Below, piece after piece: positions 50,839-61,566 of a stretch of DNA of 64,000 nt. The translations under genes and the position numbers were made by a program. The DNA is from Falciphora oryzae. Lineage: Eukaryota; Ascomycota; Sordariomycetes; Magnaporthales; Magnaporthaceae. Position 1 is the first letter of the stretch. Every line of letters begins with the position of its first letter. Below the pieces are notes generated by a model that did no database searches, had not been told where the DNA came from, and was given only the letters and a program-made list of their open reading frames with translations. The stretch is taken from contig JNVV01000052.1 of the NCBI GenBank assembly GCA_000733355.1, forward strand, positions 21,254 to 85,253, written 5' to 3'.

Positions 50839-53754
50839 TCAAAAAAGCTCAATGGTATCCTTCCTAGCCCCTCTGAAAACTGCCAAGCCCCCAAGTCGGG
50901 CAGGGGCGAAGAAAAAGTCCACCCGGGAATATCCACGATCCCGTCCTGGTGCTGGGCAGATGGTGAGCTCGTAGCAGTCTCTTTGCGCCCTCTCAGCCTC
51001 TCCCAGGCAGAGATCACAGCTTGCCGACGCCGTGGCCTGATCCAGCTCGCTATCCTTGAAGAATATTTCATCGGGAACGTGATTATGAATAACAGAGTCC
51101 CATGCTTCATCTTTGCTCATATTCACGTAAATCCTTCCTTTCCTCTTCGATCGTTTGTACGCTCGATTATCATCGACCCCCGGGTGTTCATCTTGCTCGT
51201 CCTCGGAGTCGTCTTTCTGACTGCCATCTCGACTGCTTCGTACTTGAATGGTATAGGAGAGGCGCAGCAGCTGGAAACAAGAAGGAGCCGGAGGTCATTC
51301 TCGAACGTGGTATCCGCACTGGTATCTTCCTGGACCTCGTGATTCCAGTCTGGCAAGATGATAATTCTCAACCCGTTCGTAAACCCCGCCAGCTCGTGGG
51401 GCCGTACCCGAGATGGTTCGGCACCAGGTGGAAGAACACTCGTGGAAAGGACCTGACGCTGCCATTCAGAACCAATGAGCCCCCACTTCGAAGCCGACCA
51501 AACGGGTTGTTGCCGTCGGGGTGAAGTCTGGACGCCACGAGCTGCATCTCGCTTCGCAAATGCGCTCGCGTGCGCCATTTATAGCCTGGGAACGTCGCTT
51601 CGTGATCAATTTGCTGTCTGCTGGCCCAGCTCCACGATGGAGCGCATTGGAACCTGCCCTTAGCAGCGACAATGGCAGCGATCGGCTCCGAAAAAGTGGG
51701 TTGGTTGCGACAAAATGGTGTTTTCCAGAGTAGCCCGGCATGTAGATCCTTCTCCCATAGGCCGGCTAAAATTGGCTGTTGATTTTGGCTTGGAACCTCC
51801 TCGTGATCCCAGAGAGTGCGGGTAGAATATCCAGTTCGTCCGCGCAAGACGCTTCACGATTGAAAGTCTCAACAAGTGCATTCCATTTGTGAAGAATGCG
51901 GTGGGTGTCGTTATGAGGTAGTTCCAAGATTAACAGAATTTCTTCCTCGACGGCACCTGTCCTTGAAAGATTGTTGCTGGTTCCATTTTCGCAGATAATT
52001 TGGTTTCTGGTCTGGACATAAACCATTTCGTTTCCGAAAAGTATTTCCTCGTCGTTAGGAGCTTTTCCTGGAACACCCAGCCCCGGAATCCCATGTCGAG
52101 CGGAGAATGTCACTCTGGAAGAGTGACGCTTGGCAGGTTCCTCTTACAAAGCCTGCCGCCCTCGCCGACTCGCGACCGCAACCTTTGCTGGTTAAAAATC
52201 TGAGGTCGATCTTGTAGCTATGAATTGGCGGAACAGCGTACCTGTACCTCGGCTCCTTGATGGAAGCCGTTCTGTTGTTGGCATGGAGGAACCTTTGAAG
52301 GCAGGTCGAGGAGTTCAGGGCGCAAATGGTGACCCATGAATTCTGGAAGATCTCCTCCATTTCGTAGCTTTGTTCCTTCCAATCATGGTTTTTCCCTTCT
52401 GCGTCGGTGCCTTGCAGGATGCAAAGCGCATCTACCCATAGATACCGAATGTGAAGACGCCTGCAGACCTTGACTGCGTCTTGTATCACTGGGGATACCT
52501 TCCTGAGAGATATCCCAGCGCAATGCCGCTCCAAATTTTGCGGGGTCGTCGTCCGCTGCTTGGCGGCATCTTTGGGAGGACCCCAGCAGTAGCTCAAGGC
52601 AGCATAGGGGTCTTGCTTTGCTCACGGAAATCAAAGAAATAAGCAAGCGAAGCTTTGATGTTGATTTTGAGCCCAAATCGATGAGCCTCTCCGTCTGGAA
52701 ACTTGATTTCTGCTGTCCCTGGTTTAGGGGCTCCGACGGGTCACCGAGAGCTTTCTTGAGGAACTCTATGTTGAGTTCGCCCGGTACCTCACCTCTGGCT
52801 GCCGGATAAATTCCTAAGTGGTCGAGCTTGCCTGTTTTTAGTTAGCTAATTAATTACACATAATAATATCCAAGCACCTAAGGCTCCAAAGTAAGAATGA
52901 TGTTACTTGCGGTCTCCGATCTGCTCCGGGCGAAATTCATCTATCCAAAACCGACTTCCGAGGTTAAGGGAAGTGCAAGATCCGGTGTATTTGTGCTCAG
53001 CCAGGAAGTGGACGTGGAGTCTGGCAATCTCAAGCCCCATTCCAGCCGGTTGGGAATCGTCCAGAGAGCGACATTGTGGATCTTGAGGGCTACATCGATG
53101 CTCAACCCATACCTGGACCTGAGTCTGTCCTGGCCACCTGTACCTCGTGCGGAGCTCGGCTGAATTTAGAAAAAAAAAGGTCGCAGAGGGCGCAGCCGTT
53201 TTGGGCCCGATGCTGCAAATCCGGAAACCCTGGCCACTGGTCGACGACGTAGAGATGGAAGAAACAGCGACTATCTGGCCTTTGTTGATCTCTGAAAATA
53301 GGCATAGCGTCGGGGCTGCTGAGGCCCACGAGGCTACGGTCAAGAATCCAGTCGCAATACTGGCGGACAGTGGCGCCTGATGAAGCTGGGGCCTGAACAA
53401 GCTTCGGAAGGCCATTTCCCGGCAAATGAGACCTTTGGGTCGAGATACTTGATTGGAAAGGCAACGGAACACGCGTTCTATCGGCCGCAGGTATTGAGAT
53501 TCATAACCCTCGTCGCTTCCAGGCTCTGCAGAATCTTCGGGCTGCTCGGCGCTGGGCGGCTCGTCAGGCTCTGTGGGCTCCTCAGAGTGACGCGCCTCTT
53601 CGAAGAATTCACACAAATTAAAGGTCCCGTAACTGCTCACGCAGGTGACGGCCGCAAGGGCTTCGAGCATTTCAGCCATCCTAACCGATGCTTCGGGGTC
53701 AGGGTCACGGGCAGAGGAAAGTGGCTGTAAGCAGCGTTCATATTGAAGTGCCAT
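50839..53754 (-). pseudogene. HET-domain pseudogene 2
   Basis: A second minus-strand HET gene, scattered over three frames. The 5' region at 53754 begins MALQYERCLQPLSSARDPD. A GTATCT..GCCAG intron near 53351-53450 then leads to YCDWILDRSLVGLS and LQHRAQNGCALCDLFF, the Cys-containing HET N-region. Further down are LDHLGIYPAARGEVPGELN, RLIDLGSK and the HET core: ALSYCWGPPKDAAKQRTTTP; RYLWVDALCILQG; YEMEEIFQNSWVTICAL. It continues with a RGW-type block around 52085, MVYVQTRNQIICENG, AGLWEKDLHAGLLWKTPF, CAPSWSWASRQQID and a DCYELTICPAPGRDRGYSRV tail. One-base frame changes are needed near 52660, 52590, 52090 and 52045, each inside a conserved motif, so introns do not explain them. Non-functional. 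Confidence 0.8.
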
Positions 53755-55337
53755 GCGTCCAGACGGCCGCCCGCGCAAAGTGCTGGGTACGTTAGGCAAC
53801 GGCATGGATCTATATCAAATGCCAGTTGGAAGCGCCGAAGGTTACACAGCAGCTGGAGCAGTGCCGTGCATACTCCCGGCGCGCCGATTGCTGGTAACCC
53901 GAGGTTGCTCGAAAGAAACCATTTAGTCTTTGTGCAGCAGTATAAAACGGCCTTCGTCTCTTGTGGAAAGACTGCCCGGAGAGGGGTCGATGGAGTGTAA
54001 TGGAGTTCACAAGTGCGGGGTTCAGCAGCAGCGTCAGCCGGTTGAGTGCGCCGTCTAGGTTGCTTCCTGCGGTGGGTATCATCTACGACTGCGCTCGCCG
54101 CGTCCGGGCATATCTGGGTCGGGACTATAACGGCGATGACGAACCAGTCGACGGCGGCGACAGTGGAGGACTCACCGAGGATTTTATGATGCATTTTCGT
54201 CCACGTGTCTACCCACTTTGCCAAGTCGGGCGCTGGCGACTACAGCGATTACGTGGAGTTCAAGCAAGAAAGAAGATCCTTACTTAGAATGCTCACGCTG
54301 GGTTTAATTCCGTCCATCAGGCCCCATTTCGCTGACCTGCCAGGGTTGCCAGCACGTCGCCGAGTCCATGTCGCTCCGGACGCCCACCAGTGGAGATCAC
54401 CAGCACCAGATGGCCCCCTTGCCGCAGTGCCGCAGCGGCGGCTCGGCGGCGATGGACTCATTTGGGGTTTAGGTGCGTGGAAGCAAAGATAGCAGGTTTT
54501 CTATAGATGCGTTATACCACCACAAGCAAACTTGGAACAGCAGATTCTTGGACCGCGTATCGTTCGCGTTCCACGTCTAAGTAGGAAGAACGCGTGGTAC
54601 TGGGGTTTGATCAGCAGCTTGGCCCCACGCCCAAGCTGCTGACTGATGGCTGGTGCAGTTAGCCCCCGGCCAACAAGGCGCGTTCCCGCCGCCCTAATGT
54701 GGCCTGTGGTGGACTGAAAGCCTCCAAAAGCTGACGCCAAGATCTCGTGCGAGCCTTGGAGCTCAATCTTTTTCCTCACGCTTTCGGGCGTGCGATCTGG
54801 CAGCAAAGAACGCGAAGGGAACAACCACTGGCACTGGCAGACGCTCAGTTAACAGCTTCGATGCGGTTGGAATCGTGTCTTGGCATTGGATCAAATGTCT
54901 GCGTATTTCATTCCGTGTGCCGCAGTTGACTGGCAAATGATGGCTTGCAGGACGTCTTCCGCCGGCCAAGTCCTGATGTGAGGAGTCTTGGGTTGCACAA
55001 CGTGGGGATTTGCTCCTTCTTCAAGCATGGAACAGCTACGGTGGACATCCGAACTGGGTAGCACCGCCCGCCCGCGTCCGCATGCCCGTCCCGGTCCCGA
55101 CAGGACTGCTTCCCCCCTGGTCCTTCCCTTCTTTTTAAAGACGGAAGGATTCCCAGGCGCAGTCATCAAGAGATGGTCGCCCGCCCTGGCCACCGTGCTC
55201 CCCTTCTTCCATCACCACGCACTTTCGCACACGGCGCCACATACGACAGAGTGCGTCCATCCGCAGCAATGCAGACGATCAAATAACCGTTTTCAAGCCT
55301 GCGATCCGGTGGTTCCACAGAGAGCCGCCCGCCCGCC
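53755..55337. other. 1.6-kb region with no recognised gene
   Basis: A minus-strand frame near 54080-54224 (KWVDTWTKMHHKILGESSTV, then DWFVIAVIVPTQICPDAASA) has a membrane-protein look and may be the remnant of another gene. It soon runs into sequence without pattern. The rest is spacer and the promoter of the apple/PAN-like gene. Not annotated further. Confidence 0.35.
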
Positions 55338-56342
55338 ATGAGCAACACTGGCACCGCGCCGCAGCTGGCGGCCGATGATGGACTCCAGGTCGCGCACCCA
55401 ATGTCGGCAGAACACGAAAAGATGCCCGCAACCGGATACCAGAGTCCGGTATCCCACTACGCCCACACACCCACCACCAACATGAGCGCATATGCTGCCA
55501 CACAGGGCGGCACTATGTCGCCCCCGCCGCCACCGAGCGGCTACCCAGGGTCCCACGCACACGAGAGGTCGCCGAACGACGAGCGGCGGAAACCAGTCCC
55601 ATGGGGGATGAACCCATGGCTGTTCGCGGCCATTGCCGCCTTGCTCGGGATGCTGATTAGCGGCGCCATTGTCGGCGGCGTTATGGGGCCTATGTTGGCC
55701 AACAAAAACCAGGGGTAAGAGAGGGAGGAAGAAAGAGGTGGAAACCCCCATATACCGTTTATGCATGCCAACGCACAAACAGGGCCGCTAACTAAGCATC
55801 CACGCAACAATGCTCTTGCAACAACTGGGCCGCTAGATCTCGCCTCGACGACACCAGGCGACCGGCCCCCGCCGCCAACCTCAACAGGCTCCGGGACCGG
55901 CTCCGCGCCAACAACAGCCTCCTCGTTCGAAGCCCCACTCAACAACTACCGCGTCGCACCGCCGCGCGAAGTCGAGAAGCTCGTACTCGACTGCCCGCGC
56001 CTGGACAAGGCGACCGTCAGCATGTTCGGCGACGCGCGCTTCTCGCTCGAGTGCGGGCGCGACTCGCAGGGCGCCTGGCGCGAGGCCGCGGGCGCGCTAT
56101 CCGTCATTGTCGCACACTGGGCCTACTCGCTCGACGACAGCCTCAACTCGTGCGCGAGCATGAACGTCCGCTCCGCCGACGCGAAGAGGGACCTGCGCTG
56201 CCGCCTCGTCGTCTTCCAGGCCCGCATGCAGACGACCGTCGGGAACGGGGGCAACTGCTTCCTCAAGAACGCGACGAGGGCGGTCGGGAACAACGGCATC
56301 GCAAACGAGAATGCCATCACGGCGAATTTGGTCACGTTGTAA
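55338..56342 (+). CDS. Single-pass membrane protein with apple/PAN-like ectodomain; possible frameshift at splice donor
   Basis: Exon 1 (55338-55714) encodes a Pro/Ser/Tyr-rich N-terminus without signal peptide, then one membrane helix (NPWLFAAIAALLGMLISGAI) and a Gly-rich stretch. Exon 2 (55783-56342) encodes a Thr/Pro/Ser linker and a Cys domain: LVLDCPRLDK, FSLECGRD, DDSLNSCASMN, CRLVVFQARM and GGNCFLKNAT. This is the Cys pattern of fungal apple/PAN-like domains near the cell wall. The intron (GTAAGA..AAACAG, 68 nt) looks right, but the exons join out of frame by one base and no other AG nearby rescues it. The donor sits in a GGGG run (55712-55715); one G fewer would give NKNQ-GPLTK in frame. 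Either a homopolymer sequencing error or a recent inactivating mutation explains this. Orientation would place the Cys domain outside. Function unknown. Confidence 0.6.
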
Positions 56343-56614
56343 AAGTACCTAGGTTGATAGGGTATACTTTTTAATCATGCATTCGCATCTGCTTGCTTCG
56401 ACCCTGCGGTCGCCAAAAGATATAGGCCTTGCCGGCCAGTTTGGCCCTCATCTACTAGGCCACATCACTCACTCCCACGATTAATTATGCTCGCCGGACC
56501 TGGCGGCCCCCAGTGCCCACCGACCTTGCTAGTTATCCCCTAGCAAACCAAAATCGCCGCCCTGCGCAAAACATCACATTGTTAGGAAGCCACTGTCGGC
56601 GGCTTTTAGGCATA

Positions 56615-56920
56615 CTATGGGTAGCACTGGGTTAGCACCACATTTGAGGGGTATTTACCCCCGGGAGTACCGTCTCGACCGGGCTCTACGGGCAGACTCA
56701 GGCCCCAGGTGCCTACCTTGCCCTTGTCGGGGTCGTTGGGCTGGCAGTTATGGCCAACCCTGGTGCCGGTCCACATCCTGCAGTGCGCGCACTGGATCAG
56801 GTCACCCGTGGAGCCGCCGTTCCCGGAGACGTTGCTGCCGCCGCTGGCAGTGCTCGAGCCCGATGACGACGAGTACTTGCCGGTGCTCGAGCCGGAGGAG
56901 GACTTGGAAGTCTCAGACAT
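56615..56920 (-). CDS. Small Ser/Gly-rich protein with CX2C motif
   Basis: An ATG-initiated frame of 101 residues. The first 35 residues are almost only Ser, Gly, Thr and Lys. Then comes a short conserved-looking core, GDLIQCAHCRMWTGTRVGHN, with a CX2C..H..C arrangement that could bind zinc. A GTAGGC donor after NDPDKGK (about 56723) suggests that the true C-terminus is spliced to a short exon downstream, so the last 34 residues may be intron read-through. Similar tiny Ser-rich proteins with one CxxC core occur in Sordariomycetes without known function. Confidence 0.4.
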   Translation of the reverse strand: MSETSKSSSGSSTGKYSSSSGSSTASGGSNVSGNGGSTGDLIQCAHCRMWTGTRVGHNCQPNDPDKGKVGTWGLSLPVEPGRDGTPGGKYPSNVVLTQCYP

Positions 56921-57459
56921 GGTTGATGACTTGTTGACTTTTGTCCTTTATTCTGTGGCGCTTGTAGGTTGTCTACTGGTTGATATCTTGGAGTGCATAT
57001 TGAGGAAATCGACCAAGATCGTGAAATATTTCCGAGTTTTTAAAGGAGATAGTTGCGATACGGTCACTTCGCAGCAGCCGCCGTTGACCGTGGTATGGTT
57101 GAGGTGACCACCGCAAGCGCCAACTTGCCGACTCACTGTCAAAATAGTTACACCCGCATTGTGTTACAGACGAAATACCCGTGAGCACGCGTTCGGTCGT
57201 GACAATGGTCCACCCAAGCACATGATCACCCGACTGTCAACGATCGGGCCTGAGGCTTGACTGATAGTCGGCCATGTCCGAGAGCAGTCTGGACGTCACC
57301 AGGAGTTTCGAATCATGGGAATTATGGTAAAATGCCTTGCTTCAACTGAAGACCAATCGTCCTAGCTTAAAAAAACTCTGCACAATAAATCTGTGTAAAC
57401 GCTGATCCTTCTCTTCCCTAGTTGTGCCCGGCTCCAACAGCCCTTGCCACCCCACCAGC
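56921..57459. other. Spacer between two minus-strand small genes
   Basis: About 540 bp, moderately AT-rich, holding the promoter of the Ser/Gly-rich gene and the 3' UTR of the secreted protein. No feature recognised. Confidence 0.4.
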
Positions 57460-58191
57460 TCACGGAGAAGGAATGACAATCAGCTTGACCTCCATACACG
57501 GCCTCGCAGGGGTCCAGGCTATTTGTGCAACAGAAACAATCCAACGGGTCAGTTCAGCTCCATTAGGCGTTTCAACGGACGAGCGCGGGTGGCAGAAGAA
57601 GTTTACCTGGGTTTCCGGGAGGGGAGTAGCGGAACTCATGCCGTCCGCCAGACGCCGTCCGGACGCAAATGTGACCGCCGGGAAGGGACCCGCGCGCCCT
57701 GAAAGCCAGCTCGGTCTGAAGCTCGTCCGTGTCTGGGTTGCAGCCGTAGACGACGTCATACACGGCCCGCGGATCACCCCGCTCCGTCATGAACATCTTG
57801 GTCGTGTTGTCCGCCAGCTCGTACTTTTGTTCGTTTGTCAATGCCTGTCAGCGATGAAGCAGCTCATCAGGACGAGCTCAAGTTGACTCACCTCTCCATT
57901 AATCACTGCTCGAATAACAGGGACGACCGTGGCCTTGGTCAGGACGCCGTTGACGAGCGTCAGGTCGCTGGCCGGGTCGCCGGCGGGGGCGAGGTACAGG
58001 TGCTGGTCGCCGCCGCCCGCGGACCAGAGGTTCATGAGCCGGTTGTGCACCTCGGGGAATGCCGGGTTCTGCACCTGAATCGCGAACCCCTGGGTGATGT
58101 TATTGGGGAGCGGCACGGCCGGGATGGTGCAGGCCGCGACCACGGAGGCTGCCGCTGCCGTCAGGAGCGTTGAGGCCGTCACGCGAACCAT
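57460..58191 (-). CDS. Secreted protein of unknown function, three exons
   Basis: Exons 58191-57892, 57844-57607 and 57518-57460, with introns of 47 nt (GTGAGT..GACAG) and 88 nt (GTAAAC..AATAG). They encode 198 residues. MVRVTASTLLTAAAASVVAACT is a signal peptide. The mature protein has no domain I recognise. Segments include GFAIQVQNPAFPEVHNRLMN, GGGDQHLYLAPAG, TLVNGVLTKATVVPVIRAVI, then TNEQKYELADNTTKMFMTER and DPRAVYDVVYGCNPDTDELQ, ending PCMEVKLIVIPSP. Frame is kept through both splice sites and each exon alone is too short to be called easily. Two or three Cys remain after cleavage. It could be a small secreted effector-like or wall protein; that is inference from size and secretion only. 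Confidence 0.7.
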
Positions 58192-59178
58192 GATGAGGGC
58201 GGCGCAATCAGGGAGGCAAGTGACCGAGGTATGTCCTGAATAGTCGGGATCTAGACATCACCGAACGAACGGCGACTCAGAGAGGGAAAAGGTAAGCTAT
58301 ATACCGAGTGCCTCCCGGCCAATATTCCCAACAATGGCCATTCAGCTGGCTCACTGGACGTACGTGACGGGCCTTGCCAAGCCGATAATACGAATCAGCC
58401 CTAGGTGGGCAACCAACAGATCGACGCTGCAGCGGCTTACAGTCCATTTCCCCGCCTAAAACACCACCAATCGGGGAGTCGCACGGCCACGTTCATACGA
58501 TCACTGATAATGCCAAGGTCGTCCCGCCCCAGCCATGCCGCAAGCGGGCCAGCCACGGCGGAGATGAGATCAAAGGTCCTGGTAGCATTGCAGCATGGGG
58601 CGCTTTGACGAGGGTTGGGCGGGCTCGGGCCACCTCGGACATTGGACATGCACCCCCTTTTTGGGAAGTTTAGCCTACGACAGACGGGTCACCTGGGTGG
58701 CGTTTGTCAACCACACCACTCGTTGCTTTTCAGCTGAGTCGTCTAGATAGTGGTTATTAGGCCACCTATCATGGAGTGTATCATTTCTTGCCCGCTATTG
58801 ATGTACGATGTTACGGCCGGCCACAAATTGGAACGAAAAAAAGACGTGGGAGAGGAGTCAAGGCGCAAGTGATACATAATGAAGGACTAACGGATCAAAA
58901 CAGAAAAATACAATGAATTTGCGCCCTCGCTTTCGCCGCACCACCTACGCAAGTCAGGACGCGGTGGCCTAGATGATTAGCGCGAGGGATGTTGACAGGG
59001 CTGACGCAAAGCCTGAAGAGCGAAAAGTAACCGAACAATTCCCGAACCACAAGGCTTCCAACGTATACTCAAGCCTTCCATCTCTTACACCCAGCTCTCG
59101 TGCAGTCCCTGTGGGTTCATGTTGCTCTCCACTTACGCGGCCGCCTATCCATCGCGCAGACTCTCATTAGCAGTTGGT
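58192..59178. other. Spacer upstream of the secreted-protein gene
   Basis: About 990 bp between two minus-strand genes, containing the promoter of the secreted protein and the 3' UTR of the V8-like protease. No further feature found. Confidence 0.45.
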
Positions 59179-61566
59179 TCAATACTTCGGCATCGGCGGG
59201 GGAGTCGGGCAACGGAGGGGCAGGTCCGGGTTATTGTCAATGGAGTTCTGCCTCCAGAGGAGAGGCCGGTGCTCCGTTGAGCCGCAGACACGGGGGTCCG
59301 CCGCCCCTCCAGCGTTGGGGGATCCGGGGCCGCTTACTTTGAAGACGTCGTTGAGCTTGGGCATGGACCGCTTGCGGGCGTTGCTAAGCTTCTGACGGAC
59401 GGAGAGGTAGCCCCCCGACCGGTCGGCCGGGGCGTCGACGGCCGACTCGGCCTCGACCTTCTTCTTGATGAGGTCGACGATGATGGGGACGATGGGAGGG
59501 GTGACCACCTCCACGACCTTCTCGGCGACGGGGATGAGCTTCTGGGCCACATCCTTGAAGAAGTCGATAAAGCCCTCCTGCTCCAGCCCGTGCTCCTGGG
59601 CGATCTCGGGGCTCAGCCTGAGCCTGTTGAGCTCGGCCTTGTTGAGAGCCGAGAGGGCCTGCAGGGAGGCGTCGGCGAGGAAGGCCCGGTTGAGCAGCAT
59701 GCGTACGGCGCAATCGTTGAGCAGGGCCTCGTCGGGTATGAAAGACTCGGCGCCTCCGAGCTTGTCGGAGATGGCACCGATGACCTTGGGCCCGTACTTC
59801 TCGACGGCCTTCTGGGCCCACTTGGAAGCAATGGGCGTCGCGGCCTTGAGGCCCCGCTTGATCAGGGGACCAAGGGCGTCGATCAGGCCCTCCTCGCCCG
59901 CCACAGGGAACGTGGGCGTCATGAGGCACTCGTACAGGTCCTGGCCCTTGTAGTTGCCCACGGCCGACTCCACGCCGTCGTCCTTGAGGGGAAGTCTTCT
60001 AAGCTCCACGCCAGACTCGGCCGTGGGGGCGAGGAGAGCCTCGTTCCGGTTCATCATGTCGATCGTCATCCCGGCCACGTGCTTCGAAAGGATGGGCCTG
60101 AGGAGGCCCGTGAGGTTGTCGAGGTTCGGAAGGCCGATCTTGAAGATGTCCTGGATAAGACCCTCGGCCTCGGGGCTGTGCTCGAGCGCCATGATGGTTT
60201 GCAGAGCGGCTTCCGCGAGGATCGCCCGGTGCGGAGCTGCTTCGACGGCAGCCTTGCCAGCCGAGGCGTCCACCATGCTCTCAGTAGTGGCCAGCCCCCC
60301 GACAACACTGCCGGCCATGGAAGAAAGCATGCCTCCGACGGGCCCTCCGATCAAACCAGAAGCAATCGGCGCGATAGTGTGAATGACATCGCCGAGGAAG
60401 CCAAAAAGATTCTCGGCGTCCCCGCCATGGTTGCCGGTGCTGCCTCCGTTGAGCGGCTGGCTCTCTCTGATCGATGGCGTGGTGTCTCCCTTCGATGACA
60501 CAACCTCCGCGGGCGCGACGACACCGCCACCGTTGGGCGCGGCCTGGCTCAGCGGGACAATGACAGCCTTGCCGTTCCTGGTCGGCAGCTTCTTGCTGAG
60601 CACGTCGATGAAGGCATTGTAATCATTGCCGTACTTGCCACCGATCGCGTTTCCCGAGTTGCCCTCGGAGCCGCCGCCTCCGTAGCAGTGAGTGCCGATG
60701 ACCACAGTTTTGCCGCCGCGGCGGATGATAGGGGCTCCCGATTGACCTTGGAGAAACGAGATTTTAGTACTTATTGCAACTACATGATGGATAGGAGTAC
60801 TTACCACGGAAAGTGGACAGCCTGTATTCGATCATGTTGCGCGGGTTCTTCGCGATGTTGTAGTCCGTGGGCAGGAACTGTTCGTACATCTGCGCGCCGC
60901 TCTCGCCATCGTCCGATTTGTCGCCGGGGTATCCCACGACGCCGAGCGCGGCTCCCTGGGCCGAGACAGGCGTATCGACCGCTGAGAACAGGTTCAGGTT
61001 CCCGGTGAAGGGCTTGTCGACCTGGATGAAGCAAGATCCTTGGTGCGGACCCGGTCGTTGCTGTTCCGGACCCACTCAGCCGTGGTGATCACCTTCACCG
61101 CGGACCGGGCCTGCACGGAGGGCTTGCCGATCGAGTCGCGGCCGTGGTAGCCGATGTAGCACCTGATCTCCTGCGCCTCCCCGAGCCTGAGGGTCCAGTC
61201 GTAGACGACGTGGCCTGCGGTGACGAGGAGGCTGGGCTTGATCAGCCAGCCGGAGGCCATCATCCAGCACGAGGTGCCGTCAGCCGGGTGGCCGAAGCGA
61301 GCTTGGATCTTGACGACGGCTAGCGGGTTTTGTCTGGTCAGTATGGAAATGTGGCCGAGAGGGTTGGGATGCATTTAGCACATACACCGGTAGGAGCCGC
61401 CATCTTCGTGAGCCTCCTTGAAGACGCGCATGCGGCCATCGGTGCCGATGATAGACTCCGAGGACTCGCCGCCGCCATGATCGGCGGAGTACTCGTCCTG
61501 GTCAGGGACGGCCATGCTCTCGACCTCATCGCCAGTGTTGAGCGTCCAGATAGCGGCCTCAGACAT
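59179..61566 (-). pseudogene. V8-like serine protease with repeated C-terminal region, one-base frameshift
   Basis: Exons are 61566-61386, 61319-60805 and 60746-59179, with introns of 66 nt (GTATGT..GCTAG) and 58 nt (GTAAGT..CCAAG). The N-terminus is acidic with no signal peptide. The protease domain is of the trypsin/V8 type: SVVKIQARFGHPADGTSCWM; VTAGHVV with catalytic His near 97; KDLA with Asp near 155; FIQVDKPFTGNLNLFS; GVVGYPGD; and GQSGAPIIRRGGKTVVIGTH with the nucleophile Ser. Between KDLA and FIQVDK, near 61040, the frame must shift by one base; a base seems missing and no splice signals surround it. Downstream the frame runs 520 codons through Gly/Ala-rich helices. RAILAEAALQTIMAL and RAFLADASLQALSAL form an internal repeat. 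The extreme C-terminus is uncertain because GTAAGC follows DVFK. If the shift is a sequencing error, this is a complete intracellular protease of unusual design. Confidence 0.75.
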
